A program made the translations under genes and the position numbers. DNA of 26,291 nt, taken from contig DATKMY010000052.1 of assembly GCA_035541655.1 (NCBI GenBank), positions 1 through 26,291 of the forward strand, in the 5' to 3' direction. Under the pieces are notes generated by a model, which saw only the letters and a list, made by a program, of their open reading frames with translations, searched no databases and had not been told where the DNA came from. Origin of the DNA: CAIWHR01 sp035541655 (lineage in GTDB: Bacteria; Pseudomonadota; Gammaproteobacteria; Burkholderiales; Casimicrobiaceae). Below are positions 1 to 6,361 of this stretch, in pieces. Every line of letters begins with the position of its first letter. Within the stretch, counting starts at the first letter, position 1.

Positions 1-78
1 GGGAATTGCTTCCGCCATCGTTGCTATCGAACCAGCGTGCACGAGCAGACAAAGTGAAACCACCCACTTACACAGCAT
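1..78 (-). CDS. N-terminus of a probable secreted protein (partial, runs off left edge)
   Basis: Twenty-six codons are open from an ATG at 78 to the window edge. They read MLCKWVVSLCLLVHAGSIAT followed by MAEAIP. A Lys near the start, a hydrophobic run (residues 5-13) and small residues around 15-24 look like a Sec signal peptide. A Shine-Dalgarno GGGGAGG (positions 89-83) lies 4 nt before the ATG, which favours this start over an in-frame ATG 21 nt upstream that would place the SD inside the gene. Codons such as TGT, TCA, CTT and ATA are unlike the GC-rich codon use elsewhere in the window. The mature domain is outside the window, so no function can be given. It could be a chance ORF, but SD and signal peptide together argue for a real gene. 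Confidence 0.5.
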   Translation of the reverse strand, partial: MLCKWVVSLCLLVHAGSIATMAEAIP

Positions 79-317
79 ATGGCCTCCCCGAGTTGTCATC
101 GTCACTACCACGACGCTTGCGGATTCTGTGGCCGCGTTTCCGCACGCCCTTTGGCGTACGCGCTCCCACGACAACACATCGCCGGCGATGATTACAAATA
201 GCTGATCTAATTAGGATGAAGACGAGGCGCTCCAAACAAAAGCATCAATCTGTAAGTAACTGCGACTGCTCTGTGCTCGCGTGAGAAGTGGCGGTCCGTG
301 CTCTGAGGCTCGCGCTG
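79..317. other. Non-coding, AT-richer left-edge region with a 14-bp palindrome
   Basis: This stretch between the FKBP stop and the left-edge gene holds no convincing ORF on either strand. Positions about 190-270 are markedly AT-richer than the rest of the window. A perfect 14-bp palindrome, CATCGCCGGCGATG, occupies 177-190, about 100 nt upstream of the left-edge start, and could be an operator. I see no clear promoter hexamer pair and no intrinsic terminator for the FKBP gene. Confidence 0.5.
83..89 (-). promoter_or_regulatory. Shine-Dalgarno for the left-edge gene
   Basis: GGGGAGG on the minus strand, 4 nt upstream of the ATG at 78. The spacing is slightly short but the core match to the anti-SD is strong, and it decides the start of the partial gene. 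Confidence 0.5.
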
Positions 318-809
318 CTAGTGGTGATGGTGGCCGCCGGGGCCGTGCACATGTCCGTGCTCGAGCTCTTCGGCGGTTGCAGCGCGCACGTCGACCACCT
401 GGCAGTCGAAGCGCAGGCGCTTGCCGGCCCACGGATGGTTGCCGTCGAGCACCGCCTTGCCGTCGGCGACGTCGGTAACGGTGAATACGACGCCGCCGCC
501 GTGGTCGTCTCCGGGGTTGGTGTAAGCCTCGAATTGCATGCCGACGGCGACATCCGGCGGCAGCTTGTCGACGGACTCGAGCTTGACGAGCTCGGGATCG
601 TAGTCGCCGAAAGCGTCGCCGGGCTCGACGTCGACGGAAACAGCGTCACCGGGCTTCTTCATGTTGAGCGCTTCCTCGACCTTCGGCAGCATCCCCGAGT
701 GCCCCCCATGCAGGTACGTGATCGGCTCCGAAGTGGCTTCGAGCAGCACGCCGTCGGCGTCGAAGAGCTCGAAGCTAAGCGTGACGACGGTGTTCGCAAG
801 AATGTTCAT
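318..809 (-). CDS. SlyD-like FKBP-type peptidyl-prolyl cis-trans isomerase
   Basis: A 163-residue protein of the SlyD class: an FKBP domain with an inserted chaperone (IF) flap, catalysing prolyl cis-trans isomerisation and assisting folding in the cytoplasm. The FKBP strand DADGVLLEATSEPITYLHG lies near residues 18-35 and MLPKVEEALNMKKPGD near 40-55. The IF insert begins at about GDAFGDYDPELV, and the fold closes with LRFDCQVVDVRAAT. The C-terminus is histidine-rich (HGHVHGPGGHHHH), as in metal-binding SlyD tails. I start at 809 because SlyD homologues begin at the equivalent of MNILANTVV. The longer reading from 905 would place its ATG inside a likely -10 element (904-909). Neither start has a strong SD. 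It is divergent from the RoxA-like gene. Confidence is high for the family and moderate for the exact start. Confidence 0.9.
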   Translation of the reverse strand: MNILANTVVTLSFELFDADGVLLEATSEPITYLHGGHSGMLPKVEEALNMKKPGDAVSVDVEPGDAFGDYDPELVKLESVDKLPPDVAVGMQFEAYTNPGDDHGGGVVFTVTDVADGKAVLDGNHPWAGKRLRFDCQVVDVRAATAEELEHGHVHGPGGHHHH

Positions 810-903
810 CGGGACTCGCGGCTGATGGAAGGAAACTCGAGGCTGCGCTCCCGCTCGAGCAGCGATCGATGCGAGCAGGGCCGCGCGGAGGACGCTCTGG
901 CGC

Positions 904-909
904 ATTGTA
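904..909 (-). promoter_or_regulatory. Candidate -10 element for the FKBP gene
   Basis: TACAAT on the minus strand in the divergent intergenic region. A start about 7 nt downstream would give a leader of roughly 88 nt before the ATG at 809 and would exclude the ATG at 905. I see no good -35, so this is only a candidate. Confidence 0.35.
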
Positions 910-933
910 GCTCAGCCGGCACGGTGCGCCTCG

Positions 934-939
934 TATAAT
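934..939 (+). promoter_or_regulatory. Consensus -10 hexamer directly before the RoxA-like gene
   Basis: A perfect TATAAT ends 6 nt before the ATG at 946, so a transcript starting at the usual distance would begin on or next to the start codon (leaderless). No matching -35 is evident at 16-18 bp spacing. The hexamer could also be fortuitous, with the true promoter further upstream. Confidence 0.4.
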
Positions 940-945
940 CGACCG

Positions 946-2118
946 ATGGCCGGAACGAGAGCGCGCGCTCGACCCAGGGCGCGAAGCGCTGCGGACCCGC
1001 TGCTTGGCGGCCTGTCCGATGCAGGTTTTCTCCGCCGCTTCTGGCAGAAGGAAGCGCTGCTCGTCCGCAACGCAATCGCGGGCTTCCGCGGGGCTTTCTC
1101 GGCGCACGACCTCTTCGGTCTCGCGCAGCGCGACGACGTCGAGTCGAGAATCGTCGTCCGCGAGGACGGTCGCTGGTCGCTCGCGAACGGTCCGTTCAGT
1201 CGCTCCGATTTCGCTGCGCTTCCCGCGCGGAAATGGACGCTGCTCGTGCAGGGCGTGAACCTCGTGAACGCGGAGGCGGACGCACTGCTGCGGCGTTTCG
1301 CGTTCTTGCCGTACGCGCGCCTCGACGACCTGATGGTGAGCTATGCGGCGCCCGGCGGCGGCGTGGGCCCGCACTTCGACTCGTACGACGTGTTCCTGCT
1401 GCAGGGCTTCGGACGGCGGCGGTGGCGCTATGGCCGCCAGGCGGACCTCGCGCTGCGCCCGCGCCTGCCTCTGCGGATTCTCAAACGCTTCTCGCCGCAA
1501 CACGATACCGTGCTCGCCGGCGGCGACATGCTCTACCTCCCGCCGCAATACGCGCACGATGGCGTGGCGATCGACGCATGCACGACCTACTCGATCGGCT
1601 TTCGCGCGGCGACCGCGCAGGAGGTCGCCGAGGCGTTCCTCGATTTTCTGCGGGACGAGCTCGCCCTGGCCGGCCGCTACACCGATCCCGCTCCCGCGCC
1701 CGTCCGCGAGCCTGCCCGAATCGACGTTGCGATGCGGCGCCGCTACGAGCGGATGGTCGAGCGTGTGCGCTGGAGCCGCGGGGCGATTGCGCGCTTCGTC
1801 GGATGCTGGCTCTCCGAACCGAAGGCGAGCGTCAGCTTCGACCCGCCCGTTGCGCCGATGGGCCGGGCAGCGTTCGGCGCACGTGCCGCGAAACACGGCA
1901 TACGCCTCGATACGCGGACACAGCTCCTCTACGACCCGACCCACCTCTTCGTCAACGGCGTCGCACTGCGCTGGCCCGCGAGCGGCGCGGCGGCGCTCAA
2001 GGCTCTCGCAAACGACAGGGCGCTCTCGCCGCGCGCGGCGCGGACCATCCACCCGCAGGCAGCGACAATTCTTTACACTTGGTATCGCGATGGCTACCTC
2101 CACCCCGACGCCCCCTGA
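946..2118 (+). CDS. roxA: RoxA/YcfD-like JmjC cupin ribosomal oxygenase (L16 arginine hydroxylase family)
   Basis: A 390-residue 2-oxoglutarate/Fe(II)-dependent oxygenase. E. coli RoxA (YcfD) hydroxylates an arginine of ribosomal protein L16, and this protein most likely does the same. The family opening LSDAGFLRRFWQKEALLVRN is at about 23-42. The metal-binding facial triad is visible as H143-x-D145 (in GPHFDSYDVFLLQGFG) and H204 (in LPPQYAHDGVAID). The C-terminal half, from about residue 225, fits the dimerisation and winged-helix region of the family. The first roughly 18 residues (Arg/Ala-rich) are not conserved as far as I can tell. No SD precedes the ATG; a TATAAT lies immediately upstream. 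The 3' end overlaps the next gene by 29 nt, implying an operon. Confidence 0.85.
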   Translation: MAGTRARARPRARSAADPLLGGLSDAGFLRRFWQKEALLVRNAIAGFRGAFSAHDLFGLAQRDDVESRIVVREDGRWSLANGPFSRSDFAALPARKWTLLVQGVNLVNAEADALLRRFAFLPYARLDDLMVSYAAPGGGVGPHFDSYDVFLLQGFGRRRWRYGRQADLALRPRLPLRILKRFSPQHDTVLAGGDMLYLPPQYAHDGVAIDACTTYSIGFRAATAQEVAEAFLDFLRDELALAGRYTDPAPAPVREPARIDVAMRRRYERMVERVRWSRGAIARFVGCWLSEPKASVSFDPPVAPMGRAAFGARAAKHGIRLDTRTQLLYDPTHLFVNGVALRWPASGAAALKALANDRALSPRAARTIHPQAATILYTWYRDGYLHPDAP

Positions 2119-2620
2119 CACCGGATCGCCGCCGGTGACCGCTCCGCGCCACGAGAAGCTCGATGCAGTGGCGGCGCAGGTCGCCGCGATCGACGAGCTG
2201 ATCGGACTCGCGCAACATTCGATCCGCGTGTTCGACGCCGACCTCTCGGGTATGGGTTGGAACGACTCGGCGCGCGTCGAGATGATCGCCGCGTTCCTGC
2301 GCGCGTCGCGCGACGCGCGGGTCGACATCGTCGTCCACGACACGGCTTGGATCGAGCGCTCGTGCCCCCGGCTGACCCGGATGCTCCGGTATTACGGCCA
2401 CATGATCACGATCCGCAGGACGGGCGACGAGGCGAAGCAGGCGATGGATCCGCTGGTGATCGTGGACGACAGGCACTACCTGCATCGGCTGCACGTCACG
2501 CAGCCGCGCGCAGTGCTCGGCATCGCCCAACCCGACGAGGCGAGGCCTCTCGTCGAGCGCTTCGAAGCGATCTGGTCGAGCGCCGTACCCGGCCTGGGCG
2601 CGACGGCGCTCGGCCTGTGA
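2090..2620 (+). CDS. DUF7931-type, phospholipase-D-like hypothetical protein
   Basis: A 176-residue protein that starts inside the RoxA-like gene in another frame. It begins with a Pro/Thr-rich stretch and continues with an alpha/beta domain: AIDELIGLAQHSIRVFDADL at about 38-57, then a helix with ARVEMIAAFLRASRDARVDI, MLRYYGHMITIRRTG, and DPLVIVDDRHYLHR. This pattern recalls the half-domain of PLD-fold proteins, and I recall homologues annotated DUF7931 beside RoxA in betaproteobacteria. I do not see the catalytic HxK(x)4D motif, so it is probably non-catalytic or divergent. It has no signal peptide. Its stop overlaps the start of the next gene (GTGA). The role is unknown; position suggests a function tied to RoxA or simple co-expression. 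Confidence 0.75.
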   Translation: MATSTPTPPDTGSPPVTAPRHEKLDAVAAQVAAIDELIGLAQHSIRVFDADLSGMGWNDSARVEMIAAFLRASRDARVDIVVHDTAWIERSCPRLTRMLRYYGHMITIRRTGDEAKQAMDPLVIVDDRHYLHRLHVTQPRAVLGIAQPDEARPLVERFEAIWSSAVPGLGATALGL

Positions 2621-3552
2621 CGCGCAGTCGCCGATCGATCGGAGCTTTCGCGACAGCGTTGCTCGTTGCCGCGTGCGCGTCGATGCCGGCAGGCAAACCG
2701 GCCCCGGGCGGCACTTCGCCGCAGGAGGCGATGAACGAGCTGCTCGCGACGGACCGCGCCTATTCCGCGGCGAGCGCGAAGACCGACCTCGTCTCCGGTA
2801 TCTCCGCGATGTTCGCGAACGACGTCGCGATGGCGATCCCGGGCGGCGAGTTCTCCGAAAGCGCCGACGAAGCGATCGCGGCTCTTCGCGCCGTTGCCGA
2901 CAACGCCCGGTCGCGGGCCGAATGGGTCCCGGTGGGCGGAGGGATCTCGGCGGACGGCTTGCAGGGCTACACGTGGGGCTACATGACGATCCTCAAGGCC
3001 GACAACACGACCACACCCGCAAAATATCTTTCGTACTGGGTAAAGCGCCCCGGGGGCTGGCGAGTTGCCGCCTATCGCCGAAGGCTGCGTCCGGCCGGAG
3101 GCGTTTCGCTGACACCGCTCGCCCCATCGCTGCCGGCGCGAATGCTCGCGCCTTCAACCGGCGCGGCGCTGATCGCAGGCCATCGCGCGAGCCTCGACGC
3201 AACCGAGCGCGCATTCTCCGACGACGCGAAGCTGATCGGGCTCGGCGTTGCATTCGCGCGCTACGGCCGCCCAGACTCCGTCAACATGGGAGGAGCGAAC
3301 GACGCTGCGTTCGTCGTCGGCGCCGAGGCGATCGGGCGCATCGTCTCGGGCGGCAGTCCGGCGGAGCCCAGCACGCTCGTCTGGGCGCCGGACCGCGTGA
3401 TCGTTGCGTCGAGCGGTGACCTGGGCGTGACGATCGGATTGATCCGCGAGACAGCGCCGAGTCCGGACCCGAACGCGCCAAAGGTGTTCCCCTTCTTCAC
3501 CGTGTGGCAGCGCGCGAGCCCCGCAGATCCATGGCGTTACGTCGCGGAGTGA
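2617..3552 (+). CDS. Lipoprotein with two NTF2-like (DUF4440/SnoaL-type) halves
   Basis: A 311-residue predicted lipoprotein. It begins with GTG at 2617, which overlaps the TGA of the preceding gene. Residues 1-20 form a basic, hydrophobic signal ending in the lipobox VAAC (Cys20), so export and lipid anchoring are expected. After a Pro/Gly linker, two similar halves follow (about 40-155 and 175-311). Each has the NTF2-like pattern of an N-terminal helix (NELLATDRAYSAASAK; HRASLDATERAFSDDAK), a region of the type FANDVAMAIPGGE or FARYGRPDSVNMGG, and terminal strands ending in WRVAAYRR or WRYVAE. Such domains often bind small ligands, but no catalytic residues can be assigned. The function is unknown. 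It is the last gene of the trio and converges on the beta-propeller gene. Confidence 0.75.
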   Translation: MTRSRRSIGAFATALLVAACASMPAGKPAPGGTSPQEAMNELLATDRAYSAASAKTDLVSGISAMFANDVAMAIPGGEFSESADEAIAALRAVADNARSRAEWVPVGGGISADGLQGYTWGYMTILKADNTTTPAKYLSYWVKRPGGWRVAAYRRRLRPAGGVSLTPLAPSLPARMLAPSTGAALIAGHRASLDATERAFSDDAKLIGLGVAFARYGRPDSVNMGGANDAAFVVGAEAIGRIVSGGSPAEPSTLVWAPDRVIVASSGDLGVTIGLIRETAPSPDPNAPKVFPFFTVWQRASPADPWRYVAE

Positions 3553-3677
3553 CGGCGGCGGCTTCGTAGCCGCCCAGAGGCGCGTCGCTGCTCCACCGCG
3601 CGGCGCACGAGCAGCCAGCGCGTTGGCCGGTACGTCATTCTTACGGCCGGCCGGAGCAAAGAACTCTCAGTCCATCA
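3553..3677. other. Short convergent intergenic region with a weak hairpin
   Basis: This lies between two converging genes. A 6-bp perfect stem (GGCGGC 3557-3562 with GCCGCC 3569-3574, loop TTCGTA) sits just after the plus-strand stop, and a second GGCCGG/CCGGCC pair flanks about 3625-3655. Neither has a T-tract, so they are at most weak or Rho-assisted termination structures. Confidence 0.3.
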
Positions 3678-4700
3678 TCAGTCGTTCCCGAGAGCGGGCG
3701 GAATGTACCGAAGGATCTTGCTGACGGTGTAACGCGTCACCTGCGCCGCCCACTGGGAATCCACGGTCGGGAACCCGAACAGCCGAGTGTCCAGCACCAG
3801 GTTGGTCACGTAAATGAACGGGCCGCTCGCGACAATGCTTGCCGGGAACAGCAGCCCGAGCGCCGCCCCGTGATGATCGACGCCGTAGAAACCTCCGAGC
3901 TTCGCAATTACCTTTCCGGTCGGATCGAGCACGACGACTTCGTCGGACTGATTGGCCACGACCCAGATGTTGTCGTCCTCATCGATGAGAAGTCCGTCCG
4001 CACCGTTGACGCCGTACGCGAGGACAGTCGGCGTGCCAGGGCTGCCGCTCGTCACCGGGATCGTGATCACCGCGTCGTCGCCGGTGTTGGCGACGAGCAA
4101 CGCGGTGCCTGCACGGTTGAAGGCAAGGCCGTTGGCGCCAAACGGCGGCTTGCCAGTGGTCGTCAACAGGGGGCTGGTGAGCCATGCGGTCGCGACTCCG
4201 CCGGACTTTCCGGTGCGCCAAATCGTGCCATTGAATGAATCGGAGATGTACACGTTGCCGCTGCCATCGAACGTCAATGCATTCAAGCCCGATCCGCTGC
4301 CGATATCGCAAAACACGGTCGACGCGCCGCTGTTTGGATCGACCTTGAGTACCTTGCCGGCGCCGAAATCCAGCACCAGCAGATCGGAGGTGGTCGGATT
4401 GAATGCGAGGCCCAGCAGGTGCGGGCTGGCACCGGCGATCGCAACCTGCCGGATCGCTCTGCCCGAGCGATCGAACACGATCAGCTGACCCGACGTATTG
4501 GTGGGGCCCGAGGCGGGAAACCCGAAGGTGGTGACGTAGATGTTGCCTGCGGCATCGGCGGTGATTCCCTCGGGCGGCGTCGCTCCGGCGGGAAGCGTGG
4601 CAAAGGTCGTGGCAGGGCTACGTAGCCACGCTGCCGCCGAAAACGGGATCAGCGCAAACGCAACGACTGCGGAGAACAGCGCAACGTGCAAGCGTTTCAT
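3678..4700 (-). CDS. Secreted NHL/SMP-30-like beta-propeller protein
   Basis: A 340-residue protein with a clear Sec signal (MKRLHVALFSAVVAFALIPF, cleavage after about SAAA). A series of propeller blades follows with recurrent G(N/D)(I/V)(Y/W) strands: PEGITADAAGNIYVTT, LLGLAFNPTTSDLLVLDFG, LNALTFDGSGNVYISDS, ANGLAFNRAGTALLVANTG and DGLLIDEDDNIWVVANQS. This is the pattern of NHL-repeat and SMP-30/gluconolactonase-like proteins. No substrate can be named, and metal ligands of true SMP-30 lactonases cannot be assigned with confidence. The start at 4700 is chosen because GGAGG lies 5 nt upstream; an ATG at 4712 would contain that SD. It lies about 125 nt downstream of purC on the same strand and may have its own promoter. 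Confidence 0.8.
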   Translation of the reverse strand: MKRLHVALFSAVVAFALIPFSAAAWLRSPATTFATLPAGATPPEGITADAAGNIYVTTFGFPASGPTNTSGQLIVFDRSGRAIRQVAIAGASPHLLGLAFNPTTSDLLVLDFGAGKVLKVDPNSGASTVFCDIGSGSGLNALTFDGSGNVYISDSFNGTIWRTGKSGGVATAWLTSPLLTTTGKPPFGANGLAFNRAGTALLVANTGDDAVITIPVTSGSPGTPTVLAYGVNGADGLLIDEDDNIWVVANQSDEVVVLDPTGKVIAKLGGFYGVDHHGAALGLLFPASIVASGPFIYVTNLVLDTRLFGFPTVDSQWAAQVTRYTVSKILRYIPPALGND

Positions 4701-4705
4701 CGATA

Positions 4706-4710
4706 CCTCC
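4706..4710 (-). promoter_or_regulatory. Shine-Dalgarno deciding the beta-propeller gene start
   Basis: GGAGG on the minus strand, 5 nt before the ATG at 4700. It selects that ATG over the in-frame ATG at 4712. Confidence 0.6.
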
Positions 4711-4826
4711 ATGCCGTGTCGAATTCATTGTGCTGCGGATCGAAGCAGACCGGTGCAGCCTGCTCTGAAAACGGATGAGCCGAGCGCGAGAGTTTCGGGA
4801 CGCCGCCCGGATGCCATTCTAGACCG

Positions 4827-5549
4827 CTATAACGGCGCGCCGATCCGCTGCGCGACCTCGCGGTAGTGCTCGATCACGCCGCCCAGATCGCGACGGAAAC
4901 GGTCCTTGTCGAGCTTTTCGCCGGTCTTCGCATCCCAGAGGCGACAGCCGTCCGGCGTGAATTCGTCGCCGAGCACGAGCTTGCCGTTAGGGTCGTCGAC
5001 CGGATGCCCGAACTCGAGCTTGTAGTCGACGAGGTCCATCCCGCCCTTCGCGAACATCGGCTTCAGCACGGCGTTCACCCGGTGCGTGAGCGAGCGCATC
5101 TGCGCAACGTCGTCGCCCGTCGCCCAGCCGAGAATCCGAACGTGATCGTCGTTGCAGAGGGGGTCGTGCAGCTCGTCGCTCTTGTAGAAGAACTCGAAGA
5201 TCGGCTCGGGCAGTCGCGTTCCCTCGGGGATGCCGTAGCGCTTCGCCATCGAACCCGCGCAGATGTTGCGCACGACGCACTCGACCGGGATCATCTTCAG
5301 CTTCTTCACGAGCGAATCCTGCGCGTTCAGCACGCGCACGAAGTGCGTCGGAATGCCGGCGGCGGCGAGTCGCTCCATCACGTACGCGTTGATCTTGTTG
5401 TTCGTCTCGCCCTTCTTGTCGAGCTGCGCGAGCTTCGCGCCGTCGAAGGCGGAGACGTCGTTGCGATAGTGCATGACGAGGTGATTCGGATCGTCGGTCG
5501 CATAGACCGTTTTCGCCTTGCCCTTGTAGAGCTCCTGCCGCTTTTCCAT
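4827..5549 (-). CDS. purC: Phosphoribosylaminoimidazole-succinocarboxamide synthase (SAICAR synthetase)
   Basis: A 240-residue enzyme of purine biosynthesis. It uses ATP to join aspartate to CAIR, giving SAICAR, in the cytoplasm. The length matches the short bacterial (E. coli-type) form rather than the roughly 300-residue form. Recognisable segments are LYKGKAKTVYATDDPNHLVM (about 7-26; glycine-rich nucleotide-binding hairpin), RNDVSAFDG, IPVECVVRNICAGSMAKRYG (about 87-106), DHVRILGWAT and DYKLEFG, then LGDEFTPDGCRLWD near the C-terminus. AGAGG lies 6 nt before the ATG. It follows the MBL hydrolase by 30 nt and is probably the end of the dapA-bamC-MBL-purC operon. Confidence 0.97.
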   Translation of the reverse strand: MEKRQELYKGKAKTVYATDDPNHLVMHYRNDVSAFDGAKLAQLDKKGETNNKINAYVMERLAAAGIPTHFVRVLNAQDSLVKKLKMIPVECVVRNICAGSMAKRYGIPEGTRLPEPIFEFFYKSDELHDPLCNDDHVRILGWATGDDVAQMRSLTHRVNAVLKPMFAKGGMDLVDYKLEFGHPVDDPNGKLVLGDEFTPDGCRLWDAKTGEKLDKDRFRRDLGGVIEHYREVAQRIGAPL

Positions 5550-5579
5550 CGCTGTCCTCTCTGTCGTTGAATTGCCGGG

Positions 5580-6344
5580 TCAGAGCCCGCGCCAGTCGAA
5601 ACCGCTCGCCTGATCGGCGACGCCGATCCAGTCGTCCCTGCATCCGAGCGCCGAGGCGAGCGCACCGCGCGCGAGCTCCGGCGTGTTGTTGTCCCGCGAC
5701 AGGTGCGCGGCGACGACGTGTGTCAAGCGCGACGTGTCGATCCGCGAGAGAATCGCCGCCGCTGCTTCGTTGTGCAAGTGACCGAGCCGCCCGGCGATCC
5801 GCTGCTTGAGCGAGTACGGGTAGTCGCCGCGGGCGAGCATCTCGAGATCGTGGTTGCACTCGAGCACCAGCGCTTCGCAGCCGGACAGGCTCGCTTCGAC
5901 ATGGTCGGTCGACACGCCGAGGTCGGTCAGCACGCCCACGCGTCGCGCGCCGTCGCTGATCACGTACTGGACGGGCTCGCGCGCATCGTGCGGCACTGCA
6001 AACGGCGTCACTTCCAGGGCGCCGACTGTGAAGTGATCGTGGCTGTCGAACCCGTACACGCGAATCATCCCCTCGAAGCGCGACGATACTTCGGCGAGCG
6101 TCCCGAACGTCGCCCAGACGGGGATCTCGTAGCGCGCCGCGAAGGCCGGCACTCCACCGATATGATCGGCATGCTCGTGGGTGACGAGAATCGCGTCGAG
6201 CGCCGAGGGGTCCAGGCCGAGCCGCGCGAGGCGCGTCACCGTGTCCTTGACACCGAACCCGCAGTCGACCATCACGCAGGTGCCGTTGGCCTCGACGACG
6301 AGACCGTTCCCGTCGCTGCCGCTGCCGAGTGACGCGAAACGCAT
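5580..6344 (-). CDS. MBL-fold metallo-hydrolase (YycJ/WalJ-like)
   Basis: A 254-residue metallo-beta-lactamase-fold protein. The di-metal motif is THEHADH (H56, H58, D60, H61). Further ligands are probably the His in AVPHDA, the Asp in GVLTDLG, and a C-terminal His in VVAAHLSRDNN. The N-terminus MRFASLGSGSDGNG is typical of the YycJ-type hydrolases, some of which act on DNA as 5'-exonucleases; the substrate here cannot be fixed. No signal peptide is present, so it is cytoplasmic. I start at 6344 because homologues begin at MRFASLGSGS. It lies 17 nt after bamC and 30 nt before purC, so co-transcription is likely. Confidence 0.9.
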   Translation of the reverse strand: MRFASLGSGSDGNGLVVEANGTCVMVDCGFGVKDTVTRLARLGLDPSALDAILVTHEHADHIGGVPAFAARYEIPVWATFGTLAEVSSRFEGMIRVYGFDSHDHFTVGALEVTPFAVPHDAREPVQYVISDGARRVGVLTDLGVSTDHVEASLSGCEALVLECNHDLEMLARGDYPYSLKQRIAGRLGHLHNEAAAAILSRIDTSRLTHVVAAHLSRDNNTPELARGALASALGCRDDWIGVADQASGFDWRGL

Positions 6345-6361
6345 CCTCTCGCGCCGCGCGG

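Noticed and set aside
6..191. 61-residue plus-strand open frame
   Set aside because: No SD and an Arg/Pro-rich composition; the opposite strand offers a start with SD and signal peptide in the same interval.
809..905. N-terminal extension of the FKBP reading as a signal peptide
   Set aside because: The extension is Arg-rich through its supposed hydrophobic core, its ATG overlaps a likely -10, and SlyD homologues are cytoplasmic and start at the later Met.
775..2343. Long minus-strand open frame opposite the RoxA-like gene
   Set aside because: Low-complexity Arg/Ala/Glu-rich translation, typical of antisense frames in GC-rich genes; the plus strand encodes a recognisable enzyme with an intact metal triad.
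3553..3677. Intrinsic terminator between the converging genes
   Set aside because: Short stems only, without a T-tract on either strand.
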